From: Desulfobulbaceae bacterium UBA5123
GTDB lineage: Bacteria; Desulfobacterota; Desulfobulbia; Desulfobulbales; UBA5123
Reading direction: 5' to 3'
Assembly (NCBI GenBank): GCA_002415465.1
Contig: DHYT01000182.1
Span: 254-10,106 of the forward strand
Length of the DNA stretch: 9,853 nt
The stretch's first letter is position 1. The number at the start of each line of letters is the position of its first letter. Both the position numbers and the translations under genes were made by a program. Of the stretch, positions 1 through 6,362 are shown piece after piece. A model generated the notes under the pieces. That model saw only the letters and a program-made list of their open reading frames with translations, did not search any database and was not told where the DNA came from.

Positions 1-1274
1 TGCTTGCCGATGATGATCTCGGCGATATTGCGGTCGGGGTTGTCCTCGGCCTTGTTGTAGACGGCGTCGCGATAGATGAAGAGGATCACGTCGGCGTCCT
101 GTTCGATGGCGCCCGACTCGCGCAGATCCGAGAGTTGCGGGCGCTTGTTGGGGCGGTTTTCGAGACTCCGGTTGAGCTGGGAGAGGGCGATGACCGGGAT
201 GTGCAGCTCCTTGGCCATGGCCTTGAGCGAACGCGAAATCTCGCTGATTTCCTGTTCGCGGCGTTCGGTGCCGCTGCGGCCGCGCATCAGCTGCAGGTAG
301 TCCACCACCACCAGGCCGAGGTTGTGTTCGGTTTTGAGGCGGCGCGCCTTGGCCCGCATCTCCAGCACCGAGATCGCCGGGGTGTCGTCGATGAAGATGG
401 GCGCCTCGGCGAGCATGCCGGCGGATCTGGTCAGTTTCGGCCAATCCTGGTCCTTGAGGAAGCCGGTGCGGACGTTTTGCGAATCGACCCTTCCCACCGA
501 GCAGAGCATACGCATGGCCAGCTGCTCCTTGCTCATCTCCAGGCTGAACACCGCCACCGGCACCTTGCGCAGGATGGCGGCGTTCTGGGCGATGTTCATG
601 GCAAAGGCGGTTTTGCCCATACTGGGACGGGCGGCGAGGATGATCAGGTCCGAGGGCTGGAGGCCGGCGGTCATCTTGTCGAGCTGTTCGAAGTTGGTGG
701 GGACGCCGGTGATCAGCTCCTTGCGCTCGAAGAGCTTCTCCACCGCCTTGAAGGCCACGTTGGCCAACTCGCTCATCGGCGTGAAGGATTGATTGCTCTT
801 GGAGCGGGAGATCTCGAAGATGTTCTGCTCCACCTCGTCGACCAGGGCGTCGATGTCGTCCTGCTCTTCATAGCAACGGCCGGCGATCTGGGTGGTGGTG
901 CTGATGAGCTGCCGGAGAATGGATTTCTCGCGAACCATTCTGGCATAGAAAGCGATGTTGGAGGCCACCGGCACGATGTCGGTGAGCTGGGCGAGATAGG
1001 CCGGGCCGCCCGCCTGTTCAAGCTTGTTGGTGTCCTTGAGCAGGGAGGTGACGGTGATCAGGTCCTGGGGGTTGTTCTTGTCGAAGAGCGACAGCATCGC
1101 CTCGAAGATGACCTTGTGGTCATTACGATAGAAATCGTCGGGCGAAAGGGATTCGATAACCTTGGCGAGGGCGTCCTGGTGGAGCAGTACGGAACCGAGA
1201 ACGCATTGTTCCGCCTCGATATTCTGAGGAGGGATGCGTTGTGTGGCGAACGTTTTCTTTTCCCCCGGCTCCAT
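1..1274 (-). CDS. dnaB: Replicative DNA helicase DnaB (partial, C-terminus beyond window)
   Basis: This is the hexameric replicative helicase that unwinds DNA ahead of the fork and recruits primase. I translated 424 codons by hand; the frame runs off the left edge, so roughly the last 40-50 residues of a usual 450-470 residue DnaB are missing. The N-terminal domain (about residues 14-115) opens with the typical PPQNIEAEQCVLGS. The RecA-like ATPase domain has Walker A ARPSMGKT (215-222), FSLEMS (243-248), Walker B LVVVDYLQLM (321-330), SQLNR (365-369) and a late RESGAIEQDADVILFIYRD stretch (385-403). The ATG is preceded four codons upstream by an in-frame TAA, so no longer start exists in this frame, although no good Shine-Dalgarno precedes it. 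It is the last visible gene of the rpsF-rpsR-DUF2232-rplI-dnaB cluster, 84 nt after rplI, with a palindrome between. Identity is certain. Confidence 0.97.
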   Translation of the reverse strand, partial: MEPGEKKTFATQRIPPQNIEAEQCVLGSVLLHQDALAKVIESLSPDDFYRNDHKVIFEAMLSLFDKNNPQDLITVTSLLKDTNKLEQAGGPAYLAQLTDIVPVASNIAFYARMVREKSILRQLISTTTQIAGRCYEEQDDIDALVDEVEQNIFEISRSKSNQSFTPMSELANVAFKAVEKLFERKELITGVPTNFEQLDKMTAGLQPSDLIILAARPSMGKTAFAMNIAQNAAILRKVPVAVFSLEMSKEQLAMRMLCSVGRVDSQNVRTGFLKDQDWPKLTRSAGMLAEAPIFIDDTPAISVLEMRAKARRLKTEHNLGLVVVDYLQLMRGRSGTERREQEISEISRSLKAMAKELHIPVIALSQLNRSLENRPNKRPQLSDLRESGAIEQDADVILFIYRDAVYNKAEDNPDRNIAEIIIGK

Positions 1275-1305
1275 GGGCGAATACCGTTAGCGAAAGGAGT
1301 GAGGA

Positions 1306-1337
1306 GGGAGACGGGGATGCGCGCATCCCCGTCTCCC
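1306..1337. repeat. 32-bp perfect palindrome between rplI and dnaB
   Basis: The 15-nt arms at 1306-1320 and 1323-1337 are exact reverse complements, and the central GC makes the whole 32 bp palindromic. In the operon transcript it would form a very stable GC-rich hairpin shortly after the rplI stop and about 30 nt before the dnaB start. No U-tract follows in the direction of transcription, so it is not a standard intrinsic terminator. It could be an attenuating, mRNA-processing or 3'-end-protecting hairpin that lowers dnaB expression relative to the ribosomal genes. The structure is read directly; the role is inferred. Confidence 0.8.
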
Positions 1338-1358
1338 GGTCCGGCAAGGAACCCGAGC

Positions 1359-1835
1359 TTATTCGGCTGCTGCGGGGGCTGCGGCTGCTGCCGCTTCGTC
1401 GACGATCTCAATGTTGAGGTCGACGGACATCTGGTAGCCGACCTTGACCTTGGCGGAGGTGGCGCCGATGGTCTTGATGGGCTGGTCCAGCATGATTTTT
1501 TTCTTGTCGATTTCAATGCCGAGCTCGGCAAGCTTGGCGGCGATGTCACCGTTGGTGACGGAACCGTACAGGCGACCGTCTTCGCCAACCCGCTGCGCGA
1601 TAACCACCGAGGCGCCGGCGATTTTCTTCCCAAGGGCCTCGGCCTCGGCCTTCTGTTGTTTTCTGCGGGCCTCGATGGTGGCCTTGTTCTGCTCGAGGAT
1701 TGCCAGGTTGCCCTTGGTGGCGACAACGGCTTTTCCTTTTGGAAGCAGGAAGTTACGGCCGTAGCCGGGCTTTACTTTGACGATTTTGCCTTCCTCGCCA
1801 AGGGTATCGATGGTTTCTTTGAGAATGAGCTCCAT
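1359..1835 (-). CDS. rplI: 50S ribosomal protein L9
   Basis: L9 binds 23S rRNA near the L1 stalk and helps keep the reading frame. The 158-residue product begins MELILKETIDTLGEEG and has the N-domain signature around residues 13-35 (GKIVKVKPGYGRNFLLPKG). A long charged connecting helix follows (about 41-75), then the C-terminal domain. It is slightly longer than the usual ~149 residues because of an alanine-rich tail (AAAAAAPAAAE). A GGAGG at 1846-1850 lies 10 nt before the ATG and supports this start. It lies 62 nt downstream of the DUF2232 gene and 84 nt upstream of dnaB, all on one strand, so co-transcription is likely. Identity is certain; the low-complexity tail has no known function. 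Confidence 0.97.
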   Translation of the reverse strand: MELILKETIDTLGEEGKIVKVKPGYGRNFLLPKGKAVVATKGNLAILEQNKATIEARRKQQKAEAEALGKKIAGASVVIAQRVGEDGRLYGSVTNGDIAAKLAELGIEIDKKKIMLDQPIKTIGATSAKVKVGYQMSVDLNIEIVDEAAAAAAPAAAE

Positions 1836-1897
1836 TGTGATCGTGCCTCCAAAATGTAATCAAAACGATGTTGGAATCGATGTTCCTGATTTATTGT

Positions 1898-2875
1898 TCA
1901 AACAGCAGTGTCATGGTCCGGTCGCGGCGTTCCGAAGTCAGCCCAGATATCGGCGACGCCGAGGGCGGCAAGTGCGACAAATCCTGCACCCTGCAGCATG
2001 GCGATGGCAAAAAGAAAAGCCCGCATCGGTCTGGGTACCGACCATTTGGCAAACAGTTTAGCAAGGACCGCCACCCCTTGCAGAAAATAGAGCGAGCCGA
2101 CGGCGATCAATACATTGGTGCCGTAAGTCTTTACCTGCTCGTTGGGAACAAGGGCCGCGATGCCGCTGCCGATCACTACCCAGACGAGTTGCTCCGGCAA
2201 CCGCCAGTATCTGAACTGCGGCCATTTCGACCGTGTCGTCGCTTTGCGGTTGAGCAGCCACTGGCCCATCAGCATGTTCAGCCAGACCGTGATAACGGCC
2301 GTTGTCGCAAGCAGCGCCGGCGCGATTTGCAGCAGGAACTCCCGCAAGAGTTGGATCGTTCCGGCTATCTCTTCCTTGTCGTTCAGCGACAGCTTCGCGT
2401 CGGACTGGTACATGGTCGCGACCGCCGTCAGGCTTTCATCCATGCTTGACAGCATTTCCCGGTACGGATTGGTATGGGTTGCCGCACCGTAGCCGATCCA
2501 AAAGGTCAACCACAGGATCAGTAAAACCGCAACCGCCTTTAAGCCGGACTTGGTTGGCGACTCCTCGCGATCATACGCGTTGCCGATGATGATTCCCACC
2601 GGCAGCATGGTGCAGGCAAAAACCAGGGCCGGCAATGAACCGATAAGCGCCGCGATGGCGGTGGCCGCCAGGACCGCGTTGGTGAGCAGCTTGTAGGTGC
2701 GGTGTGCGCCAAGCTCGTTGATGCTGCTCATTATCGGGATGGCGAGGAGTCCTTGCATCCACCCCAGCGGGCCTGGCCATATCGTCGGCAGCGCCAGGAG
2801 GATGACCATGGAGGTTAGATGCTGCCACCCCATCGGGAGTACGACTTTCCCGGTGTCCTGTCGATCTCCCACCAT
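1898..2875 (-). CDS. DUF2232 (YybS-like) multi-pass membrane protein
   Basis: This 325-residue protein is largely hydrophobic, with about seven or eight candidate membrane segments near residues 20-50, 63-78, 80-98, 112-132, 178-206, 228-243, 253-274 and 285-308. A more polar stretch lies at about 134-175. No catalytic motif is apparent. A membrane protein of this size between rpsR and rplI matches the DUF2232/YybS family, which is common at this place in Desulfobacterota and Firmicutes; its molecular function is unknown to me. I use the ATG at 2875. A second ATG five bases upstream is out of frame, and AGGGG lies just before them. Met15 is an alternative start. It begins 34 nt after rpsR, so it should be expressed with the ribosomal genes. 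Family assignment rests on topology and context rather than a motif. Confidence 0.8.
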   Translation of the reverse strand: MVGDRQDTGKVVLPMGWQHLTSMVILLALPTIWPGPLGWMQGLLAIPIMSSINELGAHRTYKLLTNAVLAATAIAALIGSLPALVFACTMLPVGIIIGNAYDREESPTKSGLKAVAVLLILWLTFWIGYGAATHTNPYREMLSSMDESLTAVATMYQSDAKLSLNDKEEIAGTIQLLREFLLQIAPALLATTAVITVWLNMLMGQWLLNRKATTRSKWPQFRYWRLPEQLVWVVIGSGIAALVPNEQVKTYGTNVLIAVGSLYFLQGVAVLAKLFAKWSVPRPMRAFLFAIAMLQGAGFVALAALGVADIWADFGTPRPDHDTAV

Positions 2876-2909
2876 GCCATCCCCTGTCGGTTGCCGTCAC
2901 CGGCCTGCT

Positions 2910-3149
2910 TTACGGTTGTACCTGACCGCTGTACGGCATCAGTGCGATCTGCCGAGCCCGCTTGATGGCCTCGGTCATCTGCCGCTGGTGCTTGGCGCAG
3001 TTGCCATAGATGCGCCGGGGAATGATCTTGCCGCGCTCGGTGAGGAAATTGCGAAGATTCTTGACATCCTTGTAGTCGATGATCAGGCTCTTGTCGGCAC
3101 AGAAACGGCATACCTTGCGGCGGGTAAAAATCTTTTTTCTCGGTGGCAT
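2910..3149 (-). CDS. rpsR: 30S ribosomal protein S18 (zinc-ribbon form)
   Basis: S18 is a small-subunit protein that pairs with S6 on the 16S rRNA platform. The 79-residue product has the family core ([17 protein letters not shown] at about 30-46, and [21 protein letters not shown] from 53). It carries Cys14, Cys17, Cys51 and His54, a CX2C...CX2H set, so this is the cysteine-containing, presumably zinc-binding form rather than the cysteine-poor E. coli type. GGGAG lies 9 nt before the ATG. It is 59 nt downstream of rpsF and 34 nt upstream of the DUF2232 gene. Identity is certain; metal binding is inferred from the residues. Confidence 0.97.
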   Translation of the reverse strand: MPPRKKIFTRRKVCRFCADKSLIIDYKDVKNLRNFLTERGKIIPRRIYGNCAKHQRQMTEAIKRARQIALMPYSGQVQP

Positions 3150-3208
3150 AGTATATATCTCCCTCTGTAATAGAGTTATTTCAGATCGTTAAGTTCGCTG
3201 CGGTCAAA

Positions 3209-3580
3209 TCAATCGTCGTCTTCTTCTTCAGCCTGCTTCTTTGCCTTGGCGGCCTCGGCCAGCTTCTGGGCCTTGAGCGGACCGGCTACGTAGACTTCCT
3301 GTGATTTGATGGTCATGAACTTGAGAACGCGGTCGTCAATCTTGAAAATACGCTCCACCTCGGCTACCGCCTCGGGTTTGCCGGCGTATTCGGCAAAGAC
3401 GTAGAATCCTTGCATTTCCTTCTTGATCGGATAGGCAAGTTTCTTCATGCCCCAGCGATCAAGGTTGAGGATGGAACCATCAAACTGCTCGATGATGCCG
3501 GTGGTTTTGTCGATGATGGCGGTGATCTCGTCTTCGCCGACGCTTGGTTTGATGATGCAGATGGTTTCGTAACGGCGCAT
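3209..3580 (-). CDS. rpsF: 30S ribosomal protein S6
   Basis: S6 binds the 16S rRNA platform together with S18. The start MRRYETICIIKPS is typical of the family, as are the later segments around residues 41-66 (DRWGMKKLAYPIKKEMQGFY and following) and VLKFMTIK. The product is 123 residues. The open frame extends upstream to 3685, but the ATG at 3580 is clearly right: it has a perfect AGGAGG at 3586-3591, five nt upstream, and the extra N-terminal residues do not resemble S6. The tail is lysine/alanine-rich and ends EEEDDD, an encoded acidic end that recalls the glutamylated tail of E. coli S6. It is the first gene of the rpsF-rpsR-DUF2232-rplI-dnaB cluster, with a candidate promoter and leader at 3581-3742. 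Confidence 0.97.
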   Translation of the reverse strand: MRRYETICIIKPSVGEDEITAIIDKTTGIIEQFDGSILNLDRWGMKKLAYPIKKEMQGFYVFAEYAGKPEAVAEVERIFKIDDRVLKFMTIKSQEVYVAGPLKAQKLAEAAKAKKQAEEEDDD

Positions 3581-3585
3581 GCTTT

Positions 3586-3591
3586 CCTCCT
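3586..3591 (-). promoter_or_regulatory. Ribosome binding site of rpsF
   Basis: A perfect AGGAGG lies five nt before the ATG at 3580. It decides the start in favour of MRRYETI over the longer open frame that begins at 3685. Confidence 0.9.
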
Positions 3592-3604
3592 TCTGGACTT
3601 TTAA

Positions 3605-3646
3605 CGGCCCTCGTTTCCTTTTTCTCGCGCAAGAGAGCAAGGAGGG
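3605..3646 (-). promoter_or_regulatory. Candidate S6:S18 autoregulatory leader hairpin
   Basis: In the rpsF leader, CCCTC (3642-3646) can pair with GAGGG (3608-3612), and CCG follows the stem directly (3605-3607). Leaders of rpsF operons in many bacteria are known to carry a stem with an unpaired CCG that binds the S6:S18 complex and represses translation. Here the position is right (about 25 nt before the start codon) and a CCG is present. The inner part folds poorly by eye, so this is only a suggestion. Confidence 0.3.
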
Positions 3647-3699
3647 TAATGGATCGGCACTTGGCAACAATGGGCCGACCCCCAAAAATAAAACGCATT

Positions 3700-3728
3700 C
3701 CTTAACACAGGGCGCGTTTTACTGTCAA
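3700..3728 (-). promoter_or_regulatory. Candidate promoter of the rpsF operon
   Basis: A perfect -35 box TTGACA (3723-3728) is followed after 17 nt by a weak -10 (TTAAGG at 3700-3705; GTTAAG one base earlier is a similar match). It lies about 120 nt upstream of rpsF and downstream of mazG. The -35 overlaps an inverted repeat at 3721-3742. The strong -35 and the position support it; the poor -10 lowers confidence. Confidence 0.45.
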
Positions 3729-3742
3729 TACTTTTTGACGGT
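3721..3742. repeat. Inverted repeat over the rpsF -35 box
   Basis: ACTGTCAA (3721-3728) and TTGACGGT (3735-3742) are reverse complements with one mismatch, separated by 6 bp. One arm contains the -35 hexamer of the candidate rpsF promoter. The symmetry would suit a dimeric regulator, or it may be chance duplication of a TTGAC sequence. Confidence 0.5.
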
Positions 3743-3760
3743 TAATTGCGGGTTTGATCG

Positions 3761-3789
3761 GCCCCCGCCGCTGGTTGCCGGAGGGGGGC
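3761..3789 (-). terminator. GC-rich hairpin downstream of mazG
   Basis: GCCCCC (3784-3789) can pair with GGGGGC (3761-3766), with an 17-nt loop that contains a further CCG/CGG pairing. It begins about 33 nt after the mazG stop codon. There is no U-tract after it, so termination would be weak or factor-assisted; it may simply separate mazG from the rpsF promoter. Confidence 0.35.
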
Positions 3790-3822
3790 ATGGCGAGAGA
3801 CGGTGGCGCTGTCCGCGGCGGC

Positions 3823-4626
3823 TCAGCTCCGCGAATCCTCCTTGCTCCGGCGCCAGAGGGCTATGAGCGCGTCAAAGTCGAGATCGGCGAATTGCTTCCC
3901 TTCCGCCTGCAAATGCCTCTCCATGGCGGTGAACCGGCCGTCGAACTTGGCGATGGCCGCTTGCAGGGCCTCCTCGGTGTTGGTTTTGGTCAGGCGGCCC
4001 AAGTTGACGAGGAGGAAGAGGATGTCGCCGATCTCCTCGGAGATGCCGGCTTTGTTCTGCTGGGCGATGGCTTCCCTGCACTCGGCGATCTCTTCCTCGA
4101 TTTTTGAAAAAACGTTTTCCAGGTCAGGCCATTCGAAGCCTGCGCGGGCCGCGCTTTCGGAAACGCGCTGGGCCCGCCGGAGGGCCGGGAGGGATGCCGG
4201 CGGCAGGGTCAGGGAGTTGTCCCGCGTTTTGCCCTTGTCCTGGTTTTCGCGGGCCTTGATGGCGTTCCACTGGCTTCGCAACGCCTCTTCCGAGGCGACC
4301 TCGCTGTCGCCGAAAACATGCGGATGGCGGCGGATCATCTTGTCGATGATGGTGGCCAGGGCATCATCCAGGGTGAAGTGACCCGCATCATTATATAGGC
4401 ATCCGAGGAAGGCGACCTGGAAGAGCATGTCGCCCAGTTCCTCGCGAACGTGTCTGGGGTCGTCGAGATCGATGGCCTCGGCGAGCTCGTGTGCTTCTTC
4501 AATAATATAAGGCTTGAATGATTGGGGGGTTTGTTTCTGGTCCCACGGGCAGCCGTTAGGTGCGCGCAGTCGGTTGACGATAGCGATGAGGTCATTGAAT
4601 TTTTGCATGTTATGGGTGTCGTCCAT
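3823..4626 (-). CDS. mazG: Nucleoside triphosphate pyrophosphohydrolase MazG
   Basis: MazG hydrolyses (d)NTPs to the monophosphate and pyrophosphate, cleaning the nucleotide pool. The 267-residue product matches the two-domain E. coli-type enzyme (about 263 residues). The N-terminal repeat has CPWDQKQT (26-33), the metal-binding EEAHELAEAI (43-52) and EELGDML (62-68), then RRHPHVFG (99-106). The C-terminal repeat has EEEIAECREAI (177-187), EEIGDILFLLVNLGR (197-211) and KFDGRF (227-232). I use the ATG at 4626; Met7 (4608) is an alternative, and neither has a clear Shine-Dalgarno. A candidate extended -10 promoter lies about 80 nt upstream. It lies 242 nt upstream of rpsF on the same strand. 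The pyrophosphate produced is the substrate of the PpaC encoded further right, but the two genes are not in one operon. Confidence 0.95.
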   Translation of the reverse strand: MDDTHNMQKFNDLIAIVNRLRAPNGCPWDQKQTPQSFKPYIIEEAHELAEAIDLDDPRHVREELGDMLFQVAFLGCLYNDAGHFTLDDALATIIDKMIRRHPHVFGDSEVASEEALRSQWNAIKARENQDKGKTRDNSLTLPPASLPALRRAQRVSESAARAGFEWPDLENVFSKIEEEIAECREAIAQQNKAGISEEIGDILFLLVNLGRLTKTNTEEALQAAIAKFDGRFTAMERHLQAEGKQFADLDFDALIALWRRSKEDSRS

Positions 4627-4703
4627 GGCGGGTGAATGGTGGAGTCGGGGCCGGGTAAGCCTCTTTCTCGGAAGGAGCCATCTTACAATTAAAAAATCAC
4701 GTT

Positions 4704-4712
4704 ATTCTAACA
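4704..4712 (-). promoter_or_regulatory. Candidate extended -10 promoter of mazG
   Basis: On the minus strand TG-T-TAGAAT is an extended -10 box with five of six matches to TATAAT. It is preceded by an A-tract and no clear -35. The expected transcript start, near 4697, gives a leader of about 70 nt. Confidence 0.4.
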
Positions 4713-4809
4713 TTTTTTTTGTGCCGCCTAATTGTTTGTGATTAAAGGAAAAAGCGCTGTTTGGGAGTAAGGGTTTCCCCTTATTGGGCAAAAAAAGCAC
4801 CAACTAACC

Positions 4810-4842
4810 TTGCGGAACAAAAGATTATTTTGTATATATAAG
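4810..4842 (+). promoter_or_regulatory. Candidate distal promoter of the AP2-like gene
   Basis: A weak -35 TTGCGG (4810-4815) is followed after 17 nt by TATATA (4833-4838), inside the run TATATATAAG. The expected start falls at the CCCC-GTA-GGGG inverted repeat (4848-4858), which could act as an operator. It would give a leader of about 180 nt. Confidence 0.35.
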
Positions 4843-4847
4843 TCATA

Positions 4848-4858
4848 CCCCGTAGGGG
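4848..4858. repeat. Small inverted repeat near predicted transcript start
   Basis: CCCC (4848-4851) and GGGG (4855-4858) flank GTA, just after the distal -10 box of the AP2-like gene. It could be an operator or a short 5' hairpin, but it is short enough to be chance. Confidence 0.3.
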
Positions 4859-4950
4859 ATGGCCCTTAAGCAGAAAAGAGAAAGCATTACGATGTCTCGA
4901 GAGCTGAAGGGTTTATTTTTGGTCTTGCAACCTAACGTATCGTAAGTGTT

Positions 4951-4959
4951 TGCTAAAAT
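4951..4959 (+). promoter_or_regulatory. Candidate proximal promoter of the AP2-like gene
   Basis: TG-C-TAAAAT is an extended -10 box with five of six matches. No -35 is evident at the right distance. It would give a leader of about 65 nt before the ATG at 5030. Confidence 0.3.
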
Positions 4960-5029
4960 GGTGATTTCGAAAAGGAAAATAAGCTGATTTTTGTTTTATT
5001 TTATTATAACCGTAGATGGAGAATGGAAC

Positions 5030-5461
5030 ATGAGTAAAAAAATTTTGTTGGAAAAGCACAAGGACGTAGCCAGAATCGATCAAACCGAAAAAAGGACCCA
5101 TGGCTGGTACGTACGGGTCCGGTTCCACGGCAAGACCCATTCGAAATTCTTTTCGGACGGTAAATGCGGTGGACGCTATTCCAGTCTTCTGGCAGCCTTG
5201 GCATGGCGTGACGCCACCGAGAAGAAGCTTGGCAAGGTGCGCACCGACAAGCACATCGTCACGGTCAGCAACACCACCACCGGGGTGGTCGGGGTTCGTC
5301 TGAACGCCAAGCTGAGCCGCTACGAGGTGAGCTGGGTCAACGAGATCGGCAAGCAGGGCAAGACCTCGGTGTCGATTATCAAGCACGGCAAGGATGCCGC
5401 CTTCTCCAAGGCCTGTGAGATTCGCCGCAGAAAAGAGGCCGAGCGGCTGCAATCGTCCTGA
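5030..5461 (+). CDS. Small protein with two AP2-like DNA-binding domains
   Basis: The 143-residue basic protein appears to contain two AP2/ERF-like units. The first spans about residues 13-68, with HGWYVRVRFHGK (24-35) as the strand region and a helix at about 51-66. The second spans about 84-139, with GVVGVRLNAK, YEVSWVNEIGK and a terminal helix from about 122. AP2 domains bind DNA with a three-stranded sheet; in bacteria they occur alone or with homing endonucleases, but no nuclease motif is seen here. The frame is open from 4991, but the ATG at 5030 has GGAG (5018-5021) eight nt upstream and starts a typical basic N-terminus. The gene stands alone between an AT-rich leader and a strong terminator. 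A role as a nucleoid-associated or regulatory protein is inferred; targets are unknown. Confidence 0.75.
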   Translation: MSKKILLEKHKDVARIDQTEKRTHGWYVRVRFHGKTHSKFFSDGKCGGRYSSLLAALAWRDATEKKLGKVRTDKHIVTVSNTTTGVVGVRLNAKLSRYEVSWVNEIGKQGKTSVSIIKHGKDAAFSKACEIRRRKEAERLQSS

Positions 5462-5473
5462 TCTTTGGCAGTA

Positions 5474-5513
5474 AGAGGCCCTGTCGGGGTTTACCCGGCA
5501 GGGCCTCTTTTTT
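5474..5513 (+). terminator. Intrinsic terminator of the AP2-like gene
   Basis: A 15-bp stem (arms 5474-5488 and 5494-5508, one G-U pair) closes a GTTTA loop and is followed by a T-tract (5508-5513). It starts 12 nt after the stop codon. The minus-strand side has no T-tract, so it works mainly for the plus-strand gene. Confidence 0.93.
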
Positions 5514-5546
5514 GTTCAACCACCCGCAATCGGCACGGTTGCCGCT

Positions 5547-6038
5547 CTATTTCCCGTTGTTCGTGCCCCCGGTTTCGCCGGCCGCGTTTGCGGGGGCCAG
5601 CGTTTCCATGATGCGGCGGCCGACGCCGAGGCGCGCGCACAGGAGGGAGGGCTTGGTCGGTTTGGCGATGTAGTCGTCGGCTCCGCCGTCAAGCGCCAGG
5701 ACTTGTTCTTCCTCCGAGGTGCGGCCGCTGAACATGATGGTGTACACGTACGGCCCCTTGGCGCGAACGCGCAGTCGCTGGCATATCTGCATGCCGCTCA
5801 AGCCTGGCAGGTTCCAGTCGACAATGGCCAACCGGATCTGGTGGTCGTTCTCCAGCGCCTGCCAGGCGTCGTTGCCGTTGTCCGCCTCAACAGCTTGATA
5901 GCCCCAGATGTCGAGAAAATTGCTCAGCCCCTTGCGCACCACTGCGTTGTCTTCGGCAACAAGTACCTTCGGACGTGGCGCGGCAGGGGTTGACGAACGG
6001 TTGGTGTTCTCTGCCGGGGGGGGCTGTTGGGTGGGCAT
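5547..6038 (-). CDS. Single-domain response regulator (CheY-like receiver)
   Basis: This 163-residue protein is a receiver domain (about residues 23-146) with no output domain. The conserved residues are present: acidic pair Glu29-Asp30 (KVLVAEDN), phosphoacceptor Asp74 (AIVDWNLPG), Ser104 in the switch position (IMFSGRT) and Lys126-Pro127 (YIAKPTKP). The first 22 residues are proline-rich and probably disordered, and the tail is rich in Gly and Asn. The ATG at 6038 has AGGA eight nt upstream. No histidine kinase is encoded nearby, so it is an orphan; its partner and role cannot be told from here. It converges on the AP2-like gene with 85 nt between the stop codons. Receiver identity is certain; function is unknown. 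Confidence 0.92.
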   Translation of the reverse strand: MPTQQPPPAENTNRSSTPAAPRPKVLVAEDNAVVRKGLSNFLDIWGYQAVEADNGNDAWQALENDHQIRLAIVDWNLPGLSGMQICQRLRVRAKGPYVYTIMFSGRTSEEEQVLALDGGADDYIAKPTKPSLLCARLGVGRRIMETLAPANAAGETGGTNNGK

Positions 6039-6189
6039 GTGGGGAATCCTCGGTTATTGTGTCGGTCCGGTTACTGAAAGTGGTAGGCGGGAAGAGACGG
6101 GGTTTTCCCGGAATCAGGCCTTTGGCGTCGAGGAGAAATCCTCCGCGAAAATGCTGTCGTAGAGGGTGTCTGGCGGCCCGTTTTTCTAC

Positions 6190-6218
6190 TTGACTCCGCT
6201 ATTTTTTGGCACTAAGAT
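6190..6218 (+). promoter_or_regulatory. Sigma-70-type promoter of ppaC
   Basis: TTGACT (6190-6195, five of six) and TAAGAT (6213-6218, four of six) are separated by the ideal 17 nt. The spacer contains a T-tract. The expected start near 6225 gives an unusually long leader of about 138 nt before ppaC. Confidence 0.65.
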
Positions 6219-6246
6219 ATGCCGCATTTCAAAGACATTGCAGTGA

Positions 6247-6275
6247 ATATTTGTTTGGAATCTCTTTACAAATAT
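6247..6275. repeat. AT-rich inverted repeat in the ppaC leader
   Basis: ATATTTGT (6247-6254) and ACAAATAT (6268-6275) are exact reverse complements separated by 13 nt. It lies downstream of the predicted transcript start, so it may be an operator or a weak hairpin. No known regulator consensus was recognised. Confidence 0.45.
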
Positions 6276-6347
6276 ACGGTAGAAGTTTAGCCGTGGAAAC
6301 AAATTTATTGTTCGTTTTTGTCAGTTAACGTTTATCTACCTAAATCC

Positions 6348-6353
6348 AGGAGG
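6348..6353 (+). promoter_or_regulatory. Ribosome binding site of ppaC
   Basis: A perfect AGGAGG nine nt before the ATG at 6363. It rules out the longer open frame starting at 6318. Confidence 0.9.
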
Positions 6354-6362
6354 AACCAAACC

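Larger units (their letters stand above)
4627..5029. other. AT-rich intergenic region with divergent promoters
   Basis: This 403-bp gap separates mazG (minus) from the AP2-like gene (plus) and is much richer in A and T than the genes. I see no convincing ORF in it. It holds a candidate mazG promoter (4704-4712, minus), two candidate plus-strand promoters (4810-4842 and 4951-4959), a TAAGGG/CCCTTA hairpin (4768-4783) and a CCCC-GTA-GGGG inverted repeat (4848-4858). I did not recognise a riboswitch in the 5' part of the AP2 transcript. Confidence 0.6.
6039..6362. other. Intergenic region between the receiver gene and ppaC
   Basis: This 324-bp divergent gap has no convincing ORF. It holds a good plus-strand promoter for ppaC (6190-6218), an inverted repeat in the ppaC leader (6247-6275), and a small GAGGA-GAAA-TCCTC hairpin (6130-6143). 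I found no clear promoter for the receiver gene on the minus strand. Confidence 0.6.

Noticed and set aside
135..1859. A 574-codon plus-strand open frame, the longest in the window
   Set aside because: It is antisense to dnaB and rplI, both unmistakable. Its translation is rich in His, Gly, Leu and Val with no family resemblance, as expected for the mirror of GC-rich coding DNA.
4860..4990. Possible riboswitch in the AP2 gene leader
   Set aside because: I compared it by eye with the c-di-GMP (GEMM) pattern and found no conserved core; nothing else was recognisable.
4913..5452. A 179-codon minus-strand open frame opposite the AP2-like gene
   Set aside because: It mirrors the AP2-like coding region, has no recognisable domain, and the plus-strand gene has a ribosome binding site and terminator.
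6207..6222. Sigma-54-like TGGCAC...TATGC motif before ppaC
   Set aside because: The spacing between GG and GC is 11 rather than 10 nt and the -12 element is poor; the overlapping sigma-70 promoter fits better.
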